Part shown: piece after piece, positions 43,926 through 52,810 of the stretch
Position numbering within the stretch: the stretch's first letter is position 1
How the letters are laid out: every line of letters begins with the position of its first letter
DNA from: Streptomyces sp. NBC_01275
GTDB taxonomy: Bacteria; Actinomycetota; Actinomycetes; Streptomycetales; Streptomycetaceae
Direction of reading: 5' to 3'
Length of the DNA stretch: 64,000 nt
Assembly: GCF_026340655.1 (NCBI RefSeq)
Contig: NZ_JAPEOZ010000001.1
Span: 6,944,001-7,008,000 of the forward strand
Translations under genes and position numbers: made by a program
Notes under the pieces: generated by a model
What the model saw: the letters and a program-made list of their open reading frames with translations, nothing else
Databases searched by the model: none
Told to the model about the DNA's origin: nothing

Positions 43926-45551
43926 CTACTCCGCCGACGTCGCCTTCAACGCCAGCCACAGCTCCATCCGCACGTCCGGGTCGTCCAGGGATCGGCCGAG
44001 GATCTCCTCCACCCTGCGCATCCGGTAGCGGAGCGTGTGGCGGTGGACGCCGAGGTCGGCCGCCGCCGCGTCCCACTGACCGTGCCGGGACAGCCAGGCG
44101 CGCAGCGAGGCCACCAGATCGCCCCGGCCGGTCGCGTCATGGTCGTACAGCGGGCGCAGCAGGCCGTCCGCGAACGCCTTCACCGCGTCGTCCGCGAGCA
44201 GCGGCAGCACGGATCCGTCCGACAGCTCCGCGTGCTCCACGTACACCCGGCCCCGTCGCCGCGCCACGGACAGCGCCTGCTCGGCCTGCCGGTACGCCGA
44301 CGCGGCCCCGTTCGGGCCGGCCGGCGCCGACAGACCCACGACGAGATCGGTCTCCTCGCCCGCCTCGCGTCCGCCTCCGGCGGTCCGCGCCAGGTCCAGC
44401 GCCGCCACGTGGTGCGCGCACGCCGCCACGGTCGCCCCCTCGTCCGCGCCCAGCACCACCAGCCGCTCGCCCTCGGGCACCACCAGCACGGCCTCCCCGG
44501 ACCGGGCGGCCGCCGACTCCACGATCTCGGCCACGGCGCCCAAGGGGTCGGCACCGCTGCCCGTGCCGGTTTCGGCGGCGCCCGGCACGCTCGGGCGCCT
44601 CGACTCGGCGACGATCACCCGGAAAGGCGCGTCGAGCAGCTCGCCGTACAGCTCCCCGGCGACGGCCCGTGCATGGTCCGGCTCGCCCGCGAGCAGCATC
44701 CGCAGCACCGCCGCGCCGATCCGCTGCTCCGCGGCCTGGAGGGCTCGGGAGCGTTCCGTGGTGAGGGTGAGCAGGGCGATGGCCGAGTGGACGGCGTACC
44801 GCTCGGCGGTGCCCAGGGCCGCCGCCGTGCCGACGGCGAGCGCGGCGCGCGGGCGGCGGCCGGTGCCCAGGGAGTGCAGCTCGACCCGGTCGGCGCTCTC
44901 GCCCGACTCGGCGTTCTCCGACCCGCCGACCACGGTCGGCGACGACCGCTCCCGCAGCCGTTCCACCTCCGCCGTCAGCCGCGCGGCCCGGCGGCCCGCC
45001 CACTCCGGCGCGGCCGCGACGACGGCGCCCGAGGCGTCGTAGAGCGCCGCCCAGCCGTCGACCTGCGAGGCGAGCGCGGCCAGCAGCCCCTCCGGACCGT
45101 CCGTCAGCGCCTGTCTGGTCAGCTCCCGCTGGGCGGCGAAGCCGTCCGTCACCGCCCGGTACTGGTCGGCCGCGATCGCCGCCGACACCGCCTTGCTGAT
45201 CGCCAGGAACGGGGTGCGGCGCGGCACCTCCAGCAGGGGCAGGCCCTCCTGCTCGGCCGCCTCGACGAGCGCCCCGGGGATCTCCTCGTAGTTGACGCCG
45301 ACGGCGAAGCCGAGCCCGACCACTCCGGCTCCCACCAGGCGCTTCACATAGCGCCGCATGGCCTGCGGGTCCTCCGTGTCCAGTTTGAGCGCGGTGATCA
45401 GCAGCAGCTCCCCGCCCTCCATGTACGGCACGGGGTCCGCGAGCTCGCTGACATGCGCCCAGCGCACCGGCACGTCCAGCCGGTCCTCGCCCGCGCGCAC
45501 GGTCAGCTTCAGCGCGGAGTGATGGACGAGCGAGGCGAGCGTGGGGGGCAT
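43926..45551 (-). CDS. PucR-family transcriptional regulator
   Basis: A 541-residue regulator. The N-terminal PucR domain (VPVRWAHVSELADPVPYMEGGELLL) is followed by a GGDEF-like middle part and a C-terminal helix-turn-helix (DLGVHRHTLRYRMRRVEEIL). PucR-type proteins usually activate nitrogen-source catabolism in response to small molecules. Its place between the polyamine operon and gabT makes it a candidate controller of either. The start ATG is shown by the conserved MPPTLASLV. Confidence 0.9.
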   Translation of the reverse strand: MPPTLASLVHHSALKLTVRAGEDRLDVPVRWAHVSELADPVPYMEGGELLLITALKLDTEDPQAMRRYVKRLVGAGVVGLGFAVGVNYEEIPGALVEAAEQEGLPLLEVPRRTPFLAISKAVSAAIAADQYRAVTDGFAAQRELTRQALTDGPEGLLAALASQVDGWAALYDASGAVVAAAPEWAGRRAARLTAEVERLRERSSPTVVGGSENAESGESADRVELHSLGTGRRPRAALAVGTAAALGTAERYAVHSAIALLTLTTERSRALQAAEQRIGAAVLRMLLAGEPDHARAVAGELYGELLDAPFRVIVAESRRPSVPGAAETGTGSGADPLGAVAEIVESAAARSGEAVLVVPEGERLVVLGADEGATVAACAHHVAALDLARTAGGGREAGEETDLVVGLSAPAGPNGAASAYRQAEQALSVARRRGRVYVEHAELSDGSVLPLLADDAVKAFADGLLRPLYDHDATGRGDLVASLRAWLSRHGQWDAAAADLGVHRHTLRYRMRRVEEILGRSLDDPDVRMELWLALKATSAE

Positions 45552-45577
45552 GGCCTCACTGTACGGTCCCCGTCCGG

Positions 45578-45613
45578 CCCCGAACGTCCCCTCAACCCCG
45601 AACGTCCCCTCAG
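45578..45613. repeat. 18-bp tandem repeat, two copies
   Basis: CCCCGAACGTCCCCTCAA at 45578 is followed directly by a copy differing in its last base. It spans the gap between the PucR gene and the stop of the ATPase gene. Confidence 0.85.
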
Positions 45614-47961
45614 CCCCGCAGGTCCACCAGCAGCGGGGGCGCGTGCTCGCCGCCCACGCTCGTCAGGGACAGCACCGCGTGGCCGGGCGGGATCTCGTGG
45701 GCCAGCTGGGAGGCGGACCAGCGCTCCCGCTCGACCTGGCGCACGGTCACCGCGTCCGTGGTCACGGCCTTGCCGGTCACCAGTTTGCGCAGGGCGTGGA
45801 TGGCGCGGGTCATGGGCTGGTCGGCGAAGACGGTGTGCTTGGCGACCTCCGTGGTCTCCACCCACTCGGTGCCCCAGGTCTGCGCGAACCGGCTGCCGTC
45901 CCAGGTGGTCACGCCGGAGAACGCCATCCGGCAGCCGACGGCCCCGTACAGCGGCCCGTGCAGCGCCTCCGGGACGTCGCCGACGGTGCGCAGGGCCAGT
46001 ACCACGCCCGCGTTCTGCGAGCGCAGCCGCTGGATGCGGCGCACCGACTCGGCGGTGACCGTGCCCGTCGCGTCGTCCAGGACCAGACAGGCGAAGTGGC
46101 CGCGCCGCTCCCGGGCGACGGCGTGGAACTGGGCGAGGACGAGCCGGGTGATCAGCCGGGCGGCCTCCTCGTGACCCCGCTCGGGCAGGTCGATGCGGAC
46201 CCGCAGGGGGTGATGGGCGACGGCGCGCAGCGAGAACGCCCGGTGCGCTTCCCGCGCCTCACGCCGGTCGCCCCCGAAGAACTCGGCGAACACCGGCCGG
46301 TTCAGCAGCGCGAGGCGGTCGGCGAGGGCCCGGCCCACGTCGCCGGGCGCGCCCGTCTGGCGGATGCGGGCCTCCAGCTCGCGGCGCATGACCTCGTGCC
46401 CGGCGACCGCCTCGCGCAGCGCGAACACCGCGGCCGACTCGCCCTCCAGCAGCTCGCGCAGTTCCGGCAGGGCGGGGAAGCGTCCGTGCACGGTCCGGTA
46501 GGGGCCCAGGACCTGGGCGAGCGCGGTGGCCGCGCCGCCCCCTACGTCCAGATCGCCGACCAGCGCCTCGGCGAGGATCGCGGCCACCTCGTCCGGGTCG
46601 TCGGACTCCGCGTACGGGTCCAGGTCGTGCACGGACGACGGGTCCCCTATCCGTACGATCACGTCGAACGCGGAGTCGGCGCCGAGCGGGCTCCCGGCCG
46701 AGGACACCGCGACGACGGCGCAGCCGCCGGTGAGCGCCTGCAGCGCCAGCGCCTCGGTGAGCGGTTCGATCAGCGTGCGGGTCTTGCCCGAGCCCGACGG
46801 CCCCACCGCGAGCAGCGAGGTGCCCAGCACGTCCGGGCCGAGCGCGGCGCCCGCGTCGTGGTAGGCGACCGGAGTGCGCTCGGCGGCGGGCCAGCGGCCG
46901 ATGCGCACCTGACCGGCGAGCAGGTCGTGGCGTGCGGTGCGGCGGGGCAGGTCGCGAGCCCCGGACGGATGGGTCCAGGCGGATCCGCCCTGGCGCAGCA
47001 CGGTCTCCCGGAACTCCCCGAGGCGCGCCGTCCACGCCCACTGCACCCGCGCGCAGTCGACGTCGTTCATCCGCCCGGCGGCCACCTCGGCGGTCAGCAG
47101 CTCGGCCGCCTCGTGCTGCCCGGCGCCCCGCAGCTCGGGCCACTGGGCGCGGGGCCGCTCGATGGTGGGCGCCTTGGTCTCGGGCCCGGCGCGGCGGGCG
47201 GCGAGTCGTTCCTTCCCGTACGGCAGCCAGCCGCCGAGCCGGGCGAACGGCCACACCACGAGCAGCGTGATGACCGTGTACAGCGCGTTGGTGAACAGGG
47301 GGGAGGCGAACAGCTCGTAGCTGCCGGAGATCAGGACGATGAGCGAGAAGAGCGGGTCGACGACCGGCAGGGCGTCCCAGCCGACCCCGAAGGCGCTGGG
47401 GAAGACGAAGCTGAGGGCGACGAGCGCGCCGAGCAGGGCGAGGGCGGCCCGGGCGGGCTGGGGGCGACGGCCGATGAAGTGCCGCAGGGCGTCGGGCCAG
47501 CTGCCCAGCCGGCCCATGGCGTAGACGAGGACCGTGAAGAAGACGCCGTCGTAGACCACCCGGGCCTCGGCGCCCTCCATGTTCTTCGGGGAGGCGATCG
47601 TGCCGCCCCACCACCAGTCGTCCGGGGTGAACAGGCGCAGCAGGGTGAACTGGTACGGCATCCCGCCCCGTCGCCACACGGACCACAGCACCAGTGCCAC
47701 GGCCAGCGGCACCAGCATGCCGATCACGGTGACCGGAGCGAGCCGTTCTGTCGCCCGGGCGGCCTTCGGCAGGCGGTATCCGAAACGCCAGATGCCGGGC
47801 CGGGCGGCCGGCCGTTCCTCGTTCAGCCACTCGGCGACGGCGTCGGCGGGCGTTGCGGACGGGGCGTGTCCGGGCCGCGGCGGCAGCTGCGGCGGTCCCG
47901 CAGGGCGCGGCACAGGATTCGCATGCGTCCCGCGTACGTCCCGCGTGCCGTCGCCGTCCAT
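45610..47961 (-). CDS. Membrane-bound HerA/TraG-like ATPase
   Basis: A 783-residue protein with about five membrane segments in the first 230 residues and a C-terminal FtsK/HerA/TraG-type ATPase domain. Walker A is VGPSGSGKTRTL; the Walker B-like strand is FACLVLDDATG, with Asp-Asp instead of Asp-Glu. A late TTTEVAKHTVFAD segment may form part of the arginine-finger region. No conjugation genes are near. The role is unknown. ATG at 47961 is preferred; GTG at 47994 has no ribosome binding site. It is divergent from gabT. Confidence 0.75.
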   Translation of the reverse strand: MDGDGTRDVRGTHANPVPRPAGPPQLPPRPGHAPSATPADAVAEWLNEERPAARPGIWRFGYRLPKAARATERLAPVTVIGMLVPLAVALVLWSVWRRGGMPYQFTLLRLFTPDDWWWGGTIASPKNMEGAEARVVYDGVFFTVLVYAMGRLGSWPDALRHFIGRRPQPARAALALLGALVALSFVFPSAFGVGWDALPVVDPLFSLIVLISGSYELFASPLFTNALYTVITLLVVWPFARLGGWLPYGKERLAARRAGPETKAPTIERPRAQWPELRGAGQHEAAELLTAEVAAGRMNDVDCARVQWAWTARLGEFRETVLRQGGSAWTHPSGARDLPRRTARHDLLAGQVRIGRWPAAERTPVAYHDAGAALGPDVLGTSLLAVGPSGSGKTRTLIEPLTEALALQALTGGCAVVAVSSAGSPLGADSAFDVIVRIGDPSSVHDLDPYAESDDPDEVAAILAEALVGDLDVGGGAATALAQVLGPYRTVHGRFPALPELRELLEGESAAVFALREAVAGHEVMRRELEARIRQTGAPGDVGRALADRLALLNRPVFAEFFGGDRREAREAHRAFSLRAVAHHPLRVRIDLPERGHEEAARLITRLVLAQFHAVARERRGHFACLVLDDATGTVTAESVRRIQRLRSQNAGVVLALRTVGDVPEALHGPLYGAVGCRMAFSGVTTWDGSRFAQTWGTEWVETTEVAKHTVFADQPMTRAIHALRKLVTGKAVTTDAVTVRQVERERWSASQLAHEIPPGHAVLSLTSVGGEHAPPLLVDLRG

Positions 47962-48213
47962 CGCCCTTGCCCCCTGAGCAGCCGTTCCGTCCACCGTCAG
48001 CGAGCAATCTAACGTGCCCGTAAGGGGAGTTCACCGTATACACGGCCGGGCCTGCGGTGACGGCCCCGAGCGCCGCTATGTCCACGGCGGACAAGCGGCC
48101 TTTCCGACACCGCCCACATGGAGCATGCCCACCTGTCGCAACCCGTCCTAGCCTGCGAGAAAGGAACAGAGCGTCCGCACCACCCCGCGTCCGTGACACC
48201 CCAGGAGCCCGCC

Positions 48214-49548
48214 ATGACCGCCCTTCCGCAGGAGCGCCGCGTCGTCACCGCCATCCCCGGCCCGAAGTCGCAGGAGCTGCAGGCCCGCCGTCTCGCCGCG
48301 GTCGCGGCCGGTGTGGGCTCCGTGCTTCCGGTCTTCACCGCGCGCGCGGGCGGCGGCATCATCGAGGACGTCGACGGCAACCGCCTGATCGACTTCGGCT
48401 CCGGCATCGCGGTGACCTCGGTCGGCGCGTCCGCCGAGGCCGTCGTACGCCGCGCCTCCGCGCAGCTCGCCGACTTCACCCACACCTGTTTCATGGTCAC
48501 GCCGTACGAGGGCTACGTCGAGGTCGCCGAGGCCCTCGCCGAGCTCACCCCGGGTGACCACGCCAAGAAGTCCGCGCTGTTCAACAGCGGCGCCGAGGCC
48601 GTCGAGAACGCCGTCAAGATCGCGCGGGCGTACACCAAGCGGCAGGCCGTCGTCGTCTTCGACCACGGCTACCACGGCCGGACGAACCTGACCATGGCGC
48701 TGACGGCGAAGAACATGCCGTACAAGCACGGCTTCGGCCCGTTCGCGCCCGAGGTCTACCGGGTGCCGGTGGCGTACGGCTACCGCTGGCTGACCGGCCC
48801 GGAGAACGCCGGCGCCGAGGCCTCCGCCCAGGCGATCGACATGATCAACAAGCAGATCGGCGCGGACAACGTGGCCGCGATCATCATCGAGCCGGTGCTC
48901 GGCGAGGGCGGCTTCATCGAGCCGGCGAAGGGCTTCCTGCCGGCCATCAGCAAGTTCGCGTCCGACAACGGCATCGTCTTCGTCGCCGACGAGATCCAGT
49001 CCGGCTTCTGCCGCACCGGCCAGTGGTTCGCCTGCGAGGACGAGGGCATCGTCCCGGACCTGATCACCACGGCCAAGGGCATCGCGGGCGGTCTGCCGCT
49101 GGCCGCCGTGACCGGCCGCGCCGAGATCATGGACGCGGCGCACGCGGGCGGCCTCGGCGGCACCTACGGCGGCAACCCGGTCGCCTGCGCGGGCGCCCTC
49201 GGCTCGATCGAGACGATGAAGGAGCTCGACCTCAACGCCAGGGCGAAGGCGATCGAGGCGACGATGAAGGCCCGGCTGTCCGCGATGGCCGAGAAGTTCG
49301 ACGTCATCGGCGACGTCCGCGGCCGGGGCGCGATGATCGCCATCGAGCTGGTCAAGGACCGTGCGACGAAGGAGCCGAACCCGGAGGCGACCGCCGCGCT
49401 CGCCAAGGCCTGCCACCAGGAGGGCCTGCTGGTCCTGACCTGCGGCACCTACGGCAACGTGCTGCGCTTCCTGCCCCCGCTGGTCATCAGCGAGGACCTG
49501 CTCGACGAGGGCCTCGACATCATCGAGCAGGCCTTCGCGCGCATCTGA
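48214..49548 (+). CDS. gabT: 4-aminobutyrate (GABA) aminotransferase
   Basis: A 444-residue PLP enzyme that converts GABA and 2-oxoglutarate to succinic semialdehyde and glutamate. The PLP lysine is in LITTAKGIAGGLP, the aspartate in FVADEIQSGFCRTG, and the phosphate-binding part in FNSGAEAVENAVK; the arginine-rich and GGTYGGNP segments fit GabT. ATG at 48214 has CAGGAG upstream. A candidate -10 hexamer TAGCCT lies around 48150. It completes the route from polyamines to succinate together with the neighbouring dehydrogenases. Confidence 0.93.
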   Translation: MTALPQERRVVTAIPGPKSQELQARRLAAVAAGVGSVLPVFTARAGGGIIEDVDGNRLIDFGSGIAVTSVGASAEAVVRRASAQLADFTHTCFMVTPYEGYVEVAEALAELTPGDHAKKSALFNSGAEAVENAVKIARAYTKRQAVVVFDHGYHGRTNLTMALTAKNMPYKHGFGPFAPEVYRVPVAYGYRWLTGPENAGAEASAQAIDMINKQIGADNVAAIIIEPVLGEGGFIEPAKGFLPAISKFASDNGIVFVADEIQSGFCRTGQWFACEDEGIVPDLITTAKGIAGGLPLAAVTGRAEIMDAAHAGGLGGTYGGNPVACAGALGSIETMKELDLNARAKAIEATMKARLSAMAEKFDVIGDVRGRGAMIAIELVKDRATKEPNPEATAALAKACHQEGLLVLTCGTYGNVLRFLPPLVISEDLLDEGLDIIEQAFARI

Positions 49549-49809
49549 GCGTGTGAAGAACGTGTGCGGGGTGGATGGCGGGACGGGAGAGCGCCTGTCG
49601 CACCGCCTGTCCCTGCCGTACGTTCTACCGAGATGAGAGATACACCCCGCCCACAGGGGACTGTGGGCGGACTCCAGGCCGAGGCCTCCCCAGCTTCGAC
49701 CTGGTCGTGCCCTCGCGCACACAAACGGAGCTTCCGGCTTCGGATCTCCTCACCGATCGGACGGTCGCCCGCCCCAAACCCCCCGGGGCGGCCGGCACTC
49801 CGATCCGGA

Positions 49810-49849
49810 CGGCCACCCCGGAACCACCCCCCCTGTTCCGGGGTGGCCG
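49810..49849. terminator. Perfect 15-bp hairpin downstream of gabT
   Basis: CGGCCACCCCGGAAC pairs fully with GTTCCGGGGTGGCCG around a 10-base C-rich loop. No T-run follows. It may terminate the gabT transcript, although it is 260 bases past the stop. Confidence 0.65.
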
Positions 49850-49924
49850 ACCTCCTTCTCTGACCCAGACAGCGCAACTTCTCCGCCCCAGAGCGTGCAA
49901 ACTCTGGCACAGACCGCGCGACGC

Positions 49925-49955
49925 GACCCCGGACCCCGTCCGGGGTCTCTTTTTG
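49925..49955 (+). terminator. Factor-independent terminator with T-run
   Basis: GACCCCGGAC and GTCCGGGGTC form a perfect 10-bp stem with a CCC loop, followed by TCTTTTTGC. This is the only classic T-tailed terminator I noticed in the window, and it reads on the plus strand. Confidence 0.9.
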
Positions 49956-50083
49956 CTTTCCATGGGACACCGATGGGACATCAACTGTTTACAAGCGGAG
50001 GGGAGTTGAACTCTTTGCGTCAGCTTTAAACAGCCGGTAAAACTGTGGCCAAGTTGTCGTGAACAGTTCCTGGGGGGGAATTG

Positions 50084-51808
50084 GTGTCGGAACCAACCGT
50101 CACAGTCGTCATCGGCGCCTACAACGCGATGCCCTACCTGACCCGCTGTCTGGAGTCGGTGGTCGAGCAGTCGCCGGGCGCGTACACACTCGAATGTCTG
50201 GCCGTCGACGACGGCTCCACGGACGGCACCGGCAAGGAGCTGGACCGGTTCGCCGCCGAGCATCCCGGCCTCGTGCGCGTCGTCCACCAACAGAACTCCG
50301 GGGGGCCGAGCGGCCCGCGCAACGTCGCTCTCGGGCTGGCCCGGGGCCGCTACGTGTTCTTCCTGGACGCCGACGACCATCTCGGCCCGCACGCCCTGCG
50401 CCGGATGATCGACATGGCCGAGCGCAACCGCTCCGACGTGGTGCTGGGCAAGTACGTGGGCGTGAACTGCACGGTGCCCGCCTCCATGTTCGAGGCCGAC
50501 CAGGAGGTCGTCGACCTGGCCGCCTCCCGCGTCTGGTACGCCCTGACGCCGCACAAGCTCTTCCGGCGCTCGTTCCTCGACGAGCGCGGGCTGCGCTTCG
50601 ACGAGGACGTCCGCATCGGCGAGGACCGCCTCTTCGTCACCAAGGCGTATCTCCAGGCCTCCGTGATCTCCGTGGTCGCCACCGAGGACTGCTACTACAA
50701 GGTGAAGCGCGACGACCAGGGCAACATCACCAGCAGCTACAGCGACCTGATGAAACGTTTCGAGGTCGCCCGGCGCCTGATGGCCGCGATCGCCGCCCAC
50801 AGTGAACCCGGACCCGTACGCGACGCCGCGCTGCTGCGGACCTTCAGGGGCGGCCTGCTGGACTCCTTCTCCTGGCGATTCCCCCTTCTGGACGAAGGCG
50901 ACCGCCGCAAGGCCATGGGCATCGCCAAGGAACAGCTGGACGCGTTCTACACCCCGGAACTCGACGCGCAGATGACCGCGCCGCACCGCCTCGCCGCCCA
51001 CTGCTCCCGGCACGGACTGCACCAGGAGCTGATCGAGGTCATCGACTTCCTGAAGGAGGAGCGCAGCGGACGCGGTCCCGCGCACGAGGTGGTCGTGGAC
51101 GGCGGGCGCGCCTACGCGACCTACCCGTACTTCCGCGACGAGACGGCCGGCATCCCCGACTCCTGCTACGACATCACCGACGACCTGCGCCAGGACGACC
51201 GGCTGGACGCCGTGGAATGGCGCCGGATCCGGCGCGGCGGCGTCCTGCGGCTGCGCGGCTACGGCCGCATCGAGAACGTGCCCACCCGTCAGCCGGCCAC
51301 CGAACTGGTCCTGCGGCTGCGCAACGACGGCCGCGAGGCACGCGTCCCCGTCCGCCCCGCACCGCTGCCCGCCGCGACCCCGGACCAGGCCTTCGACGAT
51401 GCGCTCGCGGGCTTCACCGCGGACGTCGACCTCACCAGGGCCCTGGACGGCGCCCCGCTGCCGACGGGCATCTGGGACGTGTACCTGAACGTCCGCACCC
51501 AGGGCCTGAGCACCCAGCGCAGATTCGGCGCCCGCAAGGCCGACGACCTCGCCGCGGCCACCGGCGGCCGCAGCGGGAGCCTCCACGTCAAGCCGTACTA
51601 CACGCAGGGCTACGCCAACCTCAGCCTGCACATCACCGTCGCCCCGAAGAAGGAGCCGGGGAAGTGGCGGCCGACGCGACTCGAACGGCGGGTCCGCGGG
51701 CGGCTCAGCGGCCTCGGTCGGCGCATCGGCGGCCGACGGCTGCGCGGGATCGTACGGCGCAGACGCCTGTCCGCCCTCGGCGGACCCGGCCGATCCCCCA
51801 GGCCCTAG
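50084..51808 (+). CDS. Family 2 glycosyltransferase with C-terminal extension
   Basis: A 574-residue GT-A enzyme. The nucleotide-sugar and metal motifs are VDDGSTDGTG and FLDADDH, after a typical start VTVVIGAYNAMPYLTRCLES. The region GEDRLFV around residue 185 is the acceptor-side acid. The last 250 residues form another strand-rich domain, as in wall-teichoic or similar polymer glycosyltransferases. No membrane segment is seen. GTG at 50084 follows a run of seven Gs; TTG at 50081 is one codon earlier. Confidence 0.88.
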   Translation: MSEPTVTVVIGAYNAMPYLTRCLESVVEQSPGAYTLECLAVDDGSTDGTGKELDRFAAEHPGLVRVVHQQNSGGPSGPRNVALGLARGRYVFFLDADDHLGPHALRRMIDMAERNRSDVVLGKYVGVNCTVPASMFEADQEVVDLAASRVWYALTPHKLFRRSFLDERGLRFDEDVRIGEDRLFVTKAYLQASVISVVATEDCYYKVKRDDQGNITSSYSDLMKRFEVARRLMAAIAAHSEPGPVRDAALLRTFRGGLLDSFSWRFPLLDEGDRRKAMGIAKEQLDAFYTPELDAQMTAPHRLAAHCSRHGLHQELIEVIDFLKEERSGRGPAHEVVVDGGRAYATYPYFRDETAGIPDSCYDITDDLRQDDRLDAVEWRRIRRGGVLRLRGYGRIENVPTRQPATELVLRLRNDGREARVPVRPAPLPAATPDQAFDDALAGFTADVDLTRALDGAPLPTGIWDVYLNVRTQGLSTQRRFGARKADDLAAATGGRSGSLHVKPYYTQGYANLSLHITVAPKKEPGKWRPTRLERRVRGRLSGLGRRIGGRRLRGIVRRRRLSALGGPGRSPRP

Positions 51809-51844
51809 CCGGGCGACCGGAGGCCGGCGGGGCATCCGCATCCC

Positions 51845-51886
51845 GCATCCCGTCCTCCGCATCCCGTCCTCCGCATCCCGTCCTCC
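51845..51886. repeat. 14-bp tandem repeat, three copies
   Basis: GCATCCCGTCCTCC is repeated three times head to tail, flanked on both sides by degenerate GCATCCC and GCACCCC units, between the glycosyltransferase and PAP2 genes. No function is evident. Confidence 0.85.
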
Positions 51887-51971
51887 GCACCCCGCCATCC
51901 GCACCCCGCACTCCGCCCTCCGGCCCAAGGTCCGCTGCTGAGAGGCGGCCGTTCCTGACAAGCTGGAGGGC

Positions 51972-52646
51972 ATGTCGACCCGCTCCGATCAGCAGACCGA
52001 GGAAGCGCCCCCGATGCAGGGCGTCCAGGCTCCGCGCGCTACCGCCCTTCTCCTCGGTCTGCCCCTGCTCCTCTTCGCGCTGATCACCTGGCAGGTCGTC
52101 GTCGACGGGCCGCTGCTGCGGCTCGACGGGCGGCTCAGCCGGGCCCTGATCCACCCGGACCGGGCCGCCGAGCTGCTGTCCGACCTGGGCAATGTGCAGA
52201 TCGCGGTGCCCGTGCTGATCCTGGTCGCGGTGTACGTGGCCCGGCTGGCGTGGGCGGCGGGCAGGGCGCTGTGGTGGGCGCCGTCCGTCGCCGCGCAGCT
52301 CCTGATGGCGCTGGTGCCGCTGATCGTCGTACCCCTGAAGGAGTGGACCGGCCGGCCGGGGACGCCCGTCGTGCCGCCCGCCACCGGGTACTACCCCTCC
52401 GGGCACACGGCGACGGCCGTCGTCGCCTACGGGGCCTCGGTGCTGATCCTGCTGCCGTGGCTGCTGACGGCGTTCGTCCGGCGGCTGGCCGTCGGCGTCG
52501 GCGCGCTCCTCGTGCTGGCCGTGTCCTACGGGCTGGTCCGGCACGGGTATCACTGGCCGCTGGACGTGGTGGCCAGCTGGTGCCTGTGCGCGGCGCTGCT
52601 GGGGGCGCTGTGGCTCTTCCTCCGGCGGCTGCGGGCCCGGCTCTGA
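51972..52646 (+). CDS. PAP2-family membrane phosphatase
   Basis: A 224-residue integral membrane lipid phosphatase with about six hydrophobic segments. The acid-phosphatase signature is present: KEWTGRP, YYPSGHTATA and RHGYHWPLDV, the last two giving the catalytic histidines. Such enzymes remove phosphate from undecaprenyl or phosphatidyl lipids outside the membrane. It may serve the upstream glycosyltransferase's lipid carrier. The ATG is not preceded by a perfect site; AAGCTGGAGGGC is close. Confidence 0.88.
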   Translation: MSTRSDQQTEEAPPMQGVQAPRATALLLGLPLLLFALITWQVVVDGPLLRLDGRLSRALIHPDRAAELLSDLGNVQIAVPVLILVAVYVARLAWAAGRALWWAPSVAAQLLMALVPLIVVPLKEWTGRPGTPVVPPATGYYPSGHTATAVVAYGASVLILLPWLLTAFVRRLAVGVGALLVLAVSYGLVRHGYHWPLDVVASWCLCAALLGALWLFLRRLRARL

Positions 52647-52810
52647 GCAGGCCCTGCGGCAGGGGTCGGCTCGACCGTGCCAAACCGTAGTGCCCCCGCC
52701 GCCCACCCGTACGACTCGGACAAGCGACCGCGTGCCGTCCCGCGCCTACCGTGGACCACGAGAACCACGTACAGCACACCCTCTATCGCGGAAGGGCCGG
52801 GATTCGACAC

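Larger units (their letters stand above)
49549..50083. other. Structured intergenic region between gabT and glycosyltransferase
   Basis: About 530 bases without a good gene. It holds a 15-bp hairpin, a small 6-bp hairpin (CCAGAG / CTCTGG near 49892), and a T-tailed terminator, all listed or described here. The last 100 bases are AT-richer and carry GTTTACAAGC, CTTTAAACAG and GGTAAAACTG, likely promoter elements for the glycosyltransferase. A small transcript ending at the terminator is possible. Confidence 0.55.
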
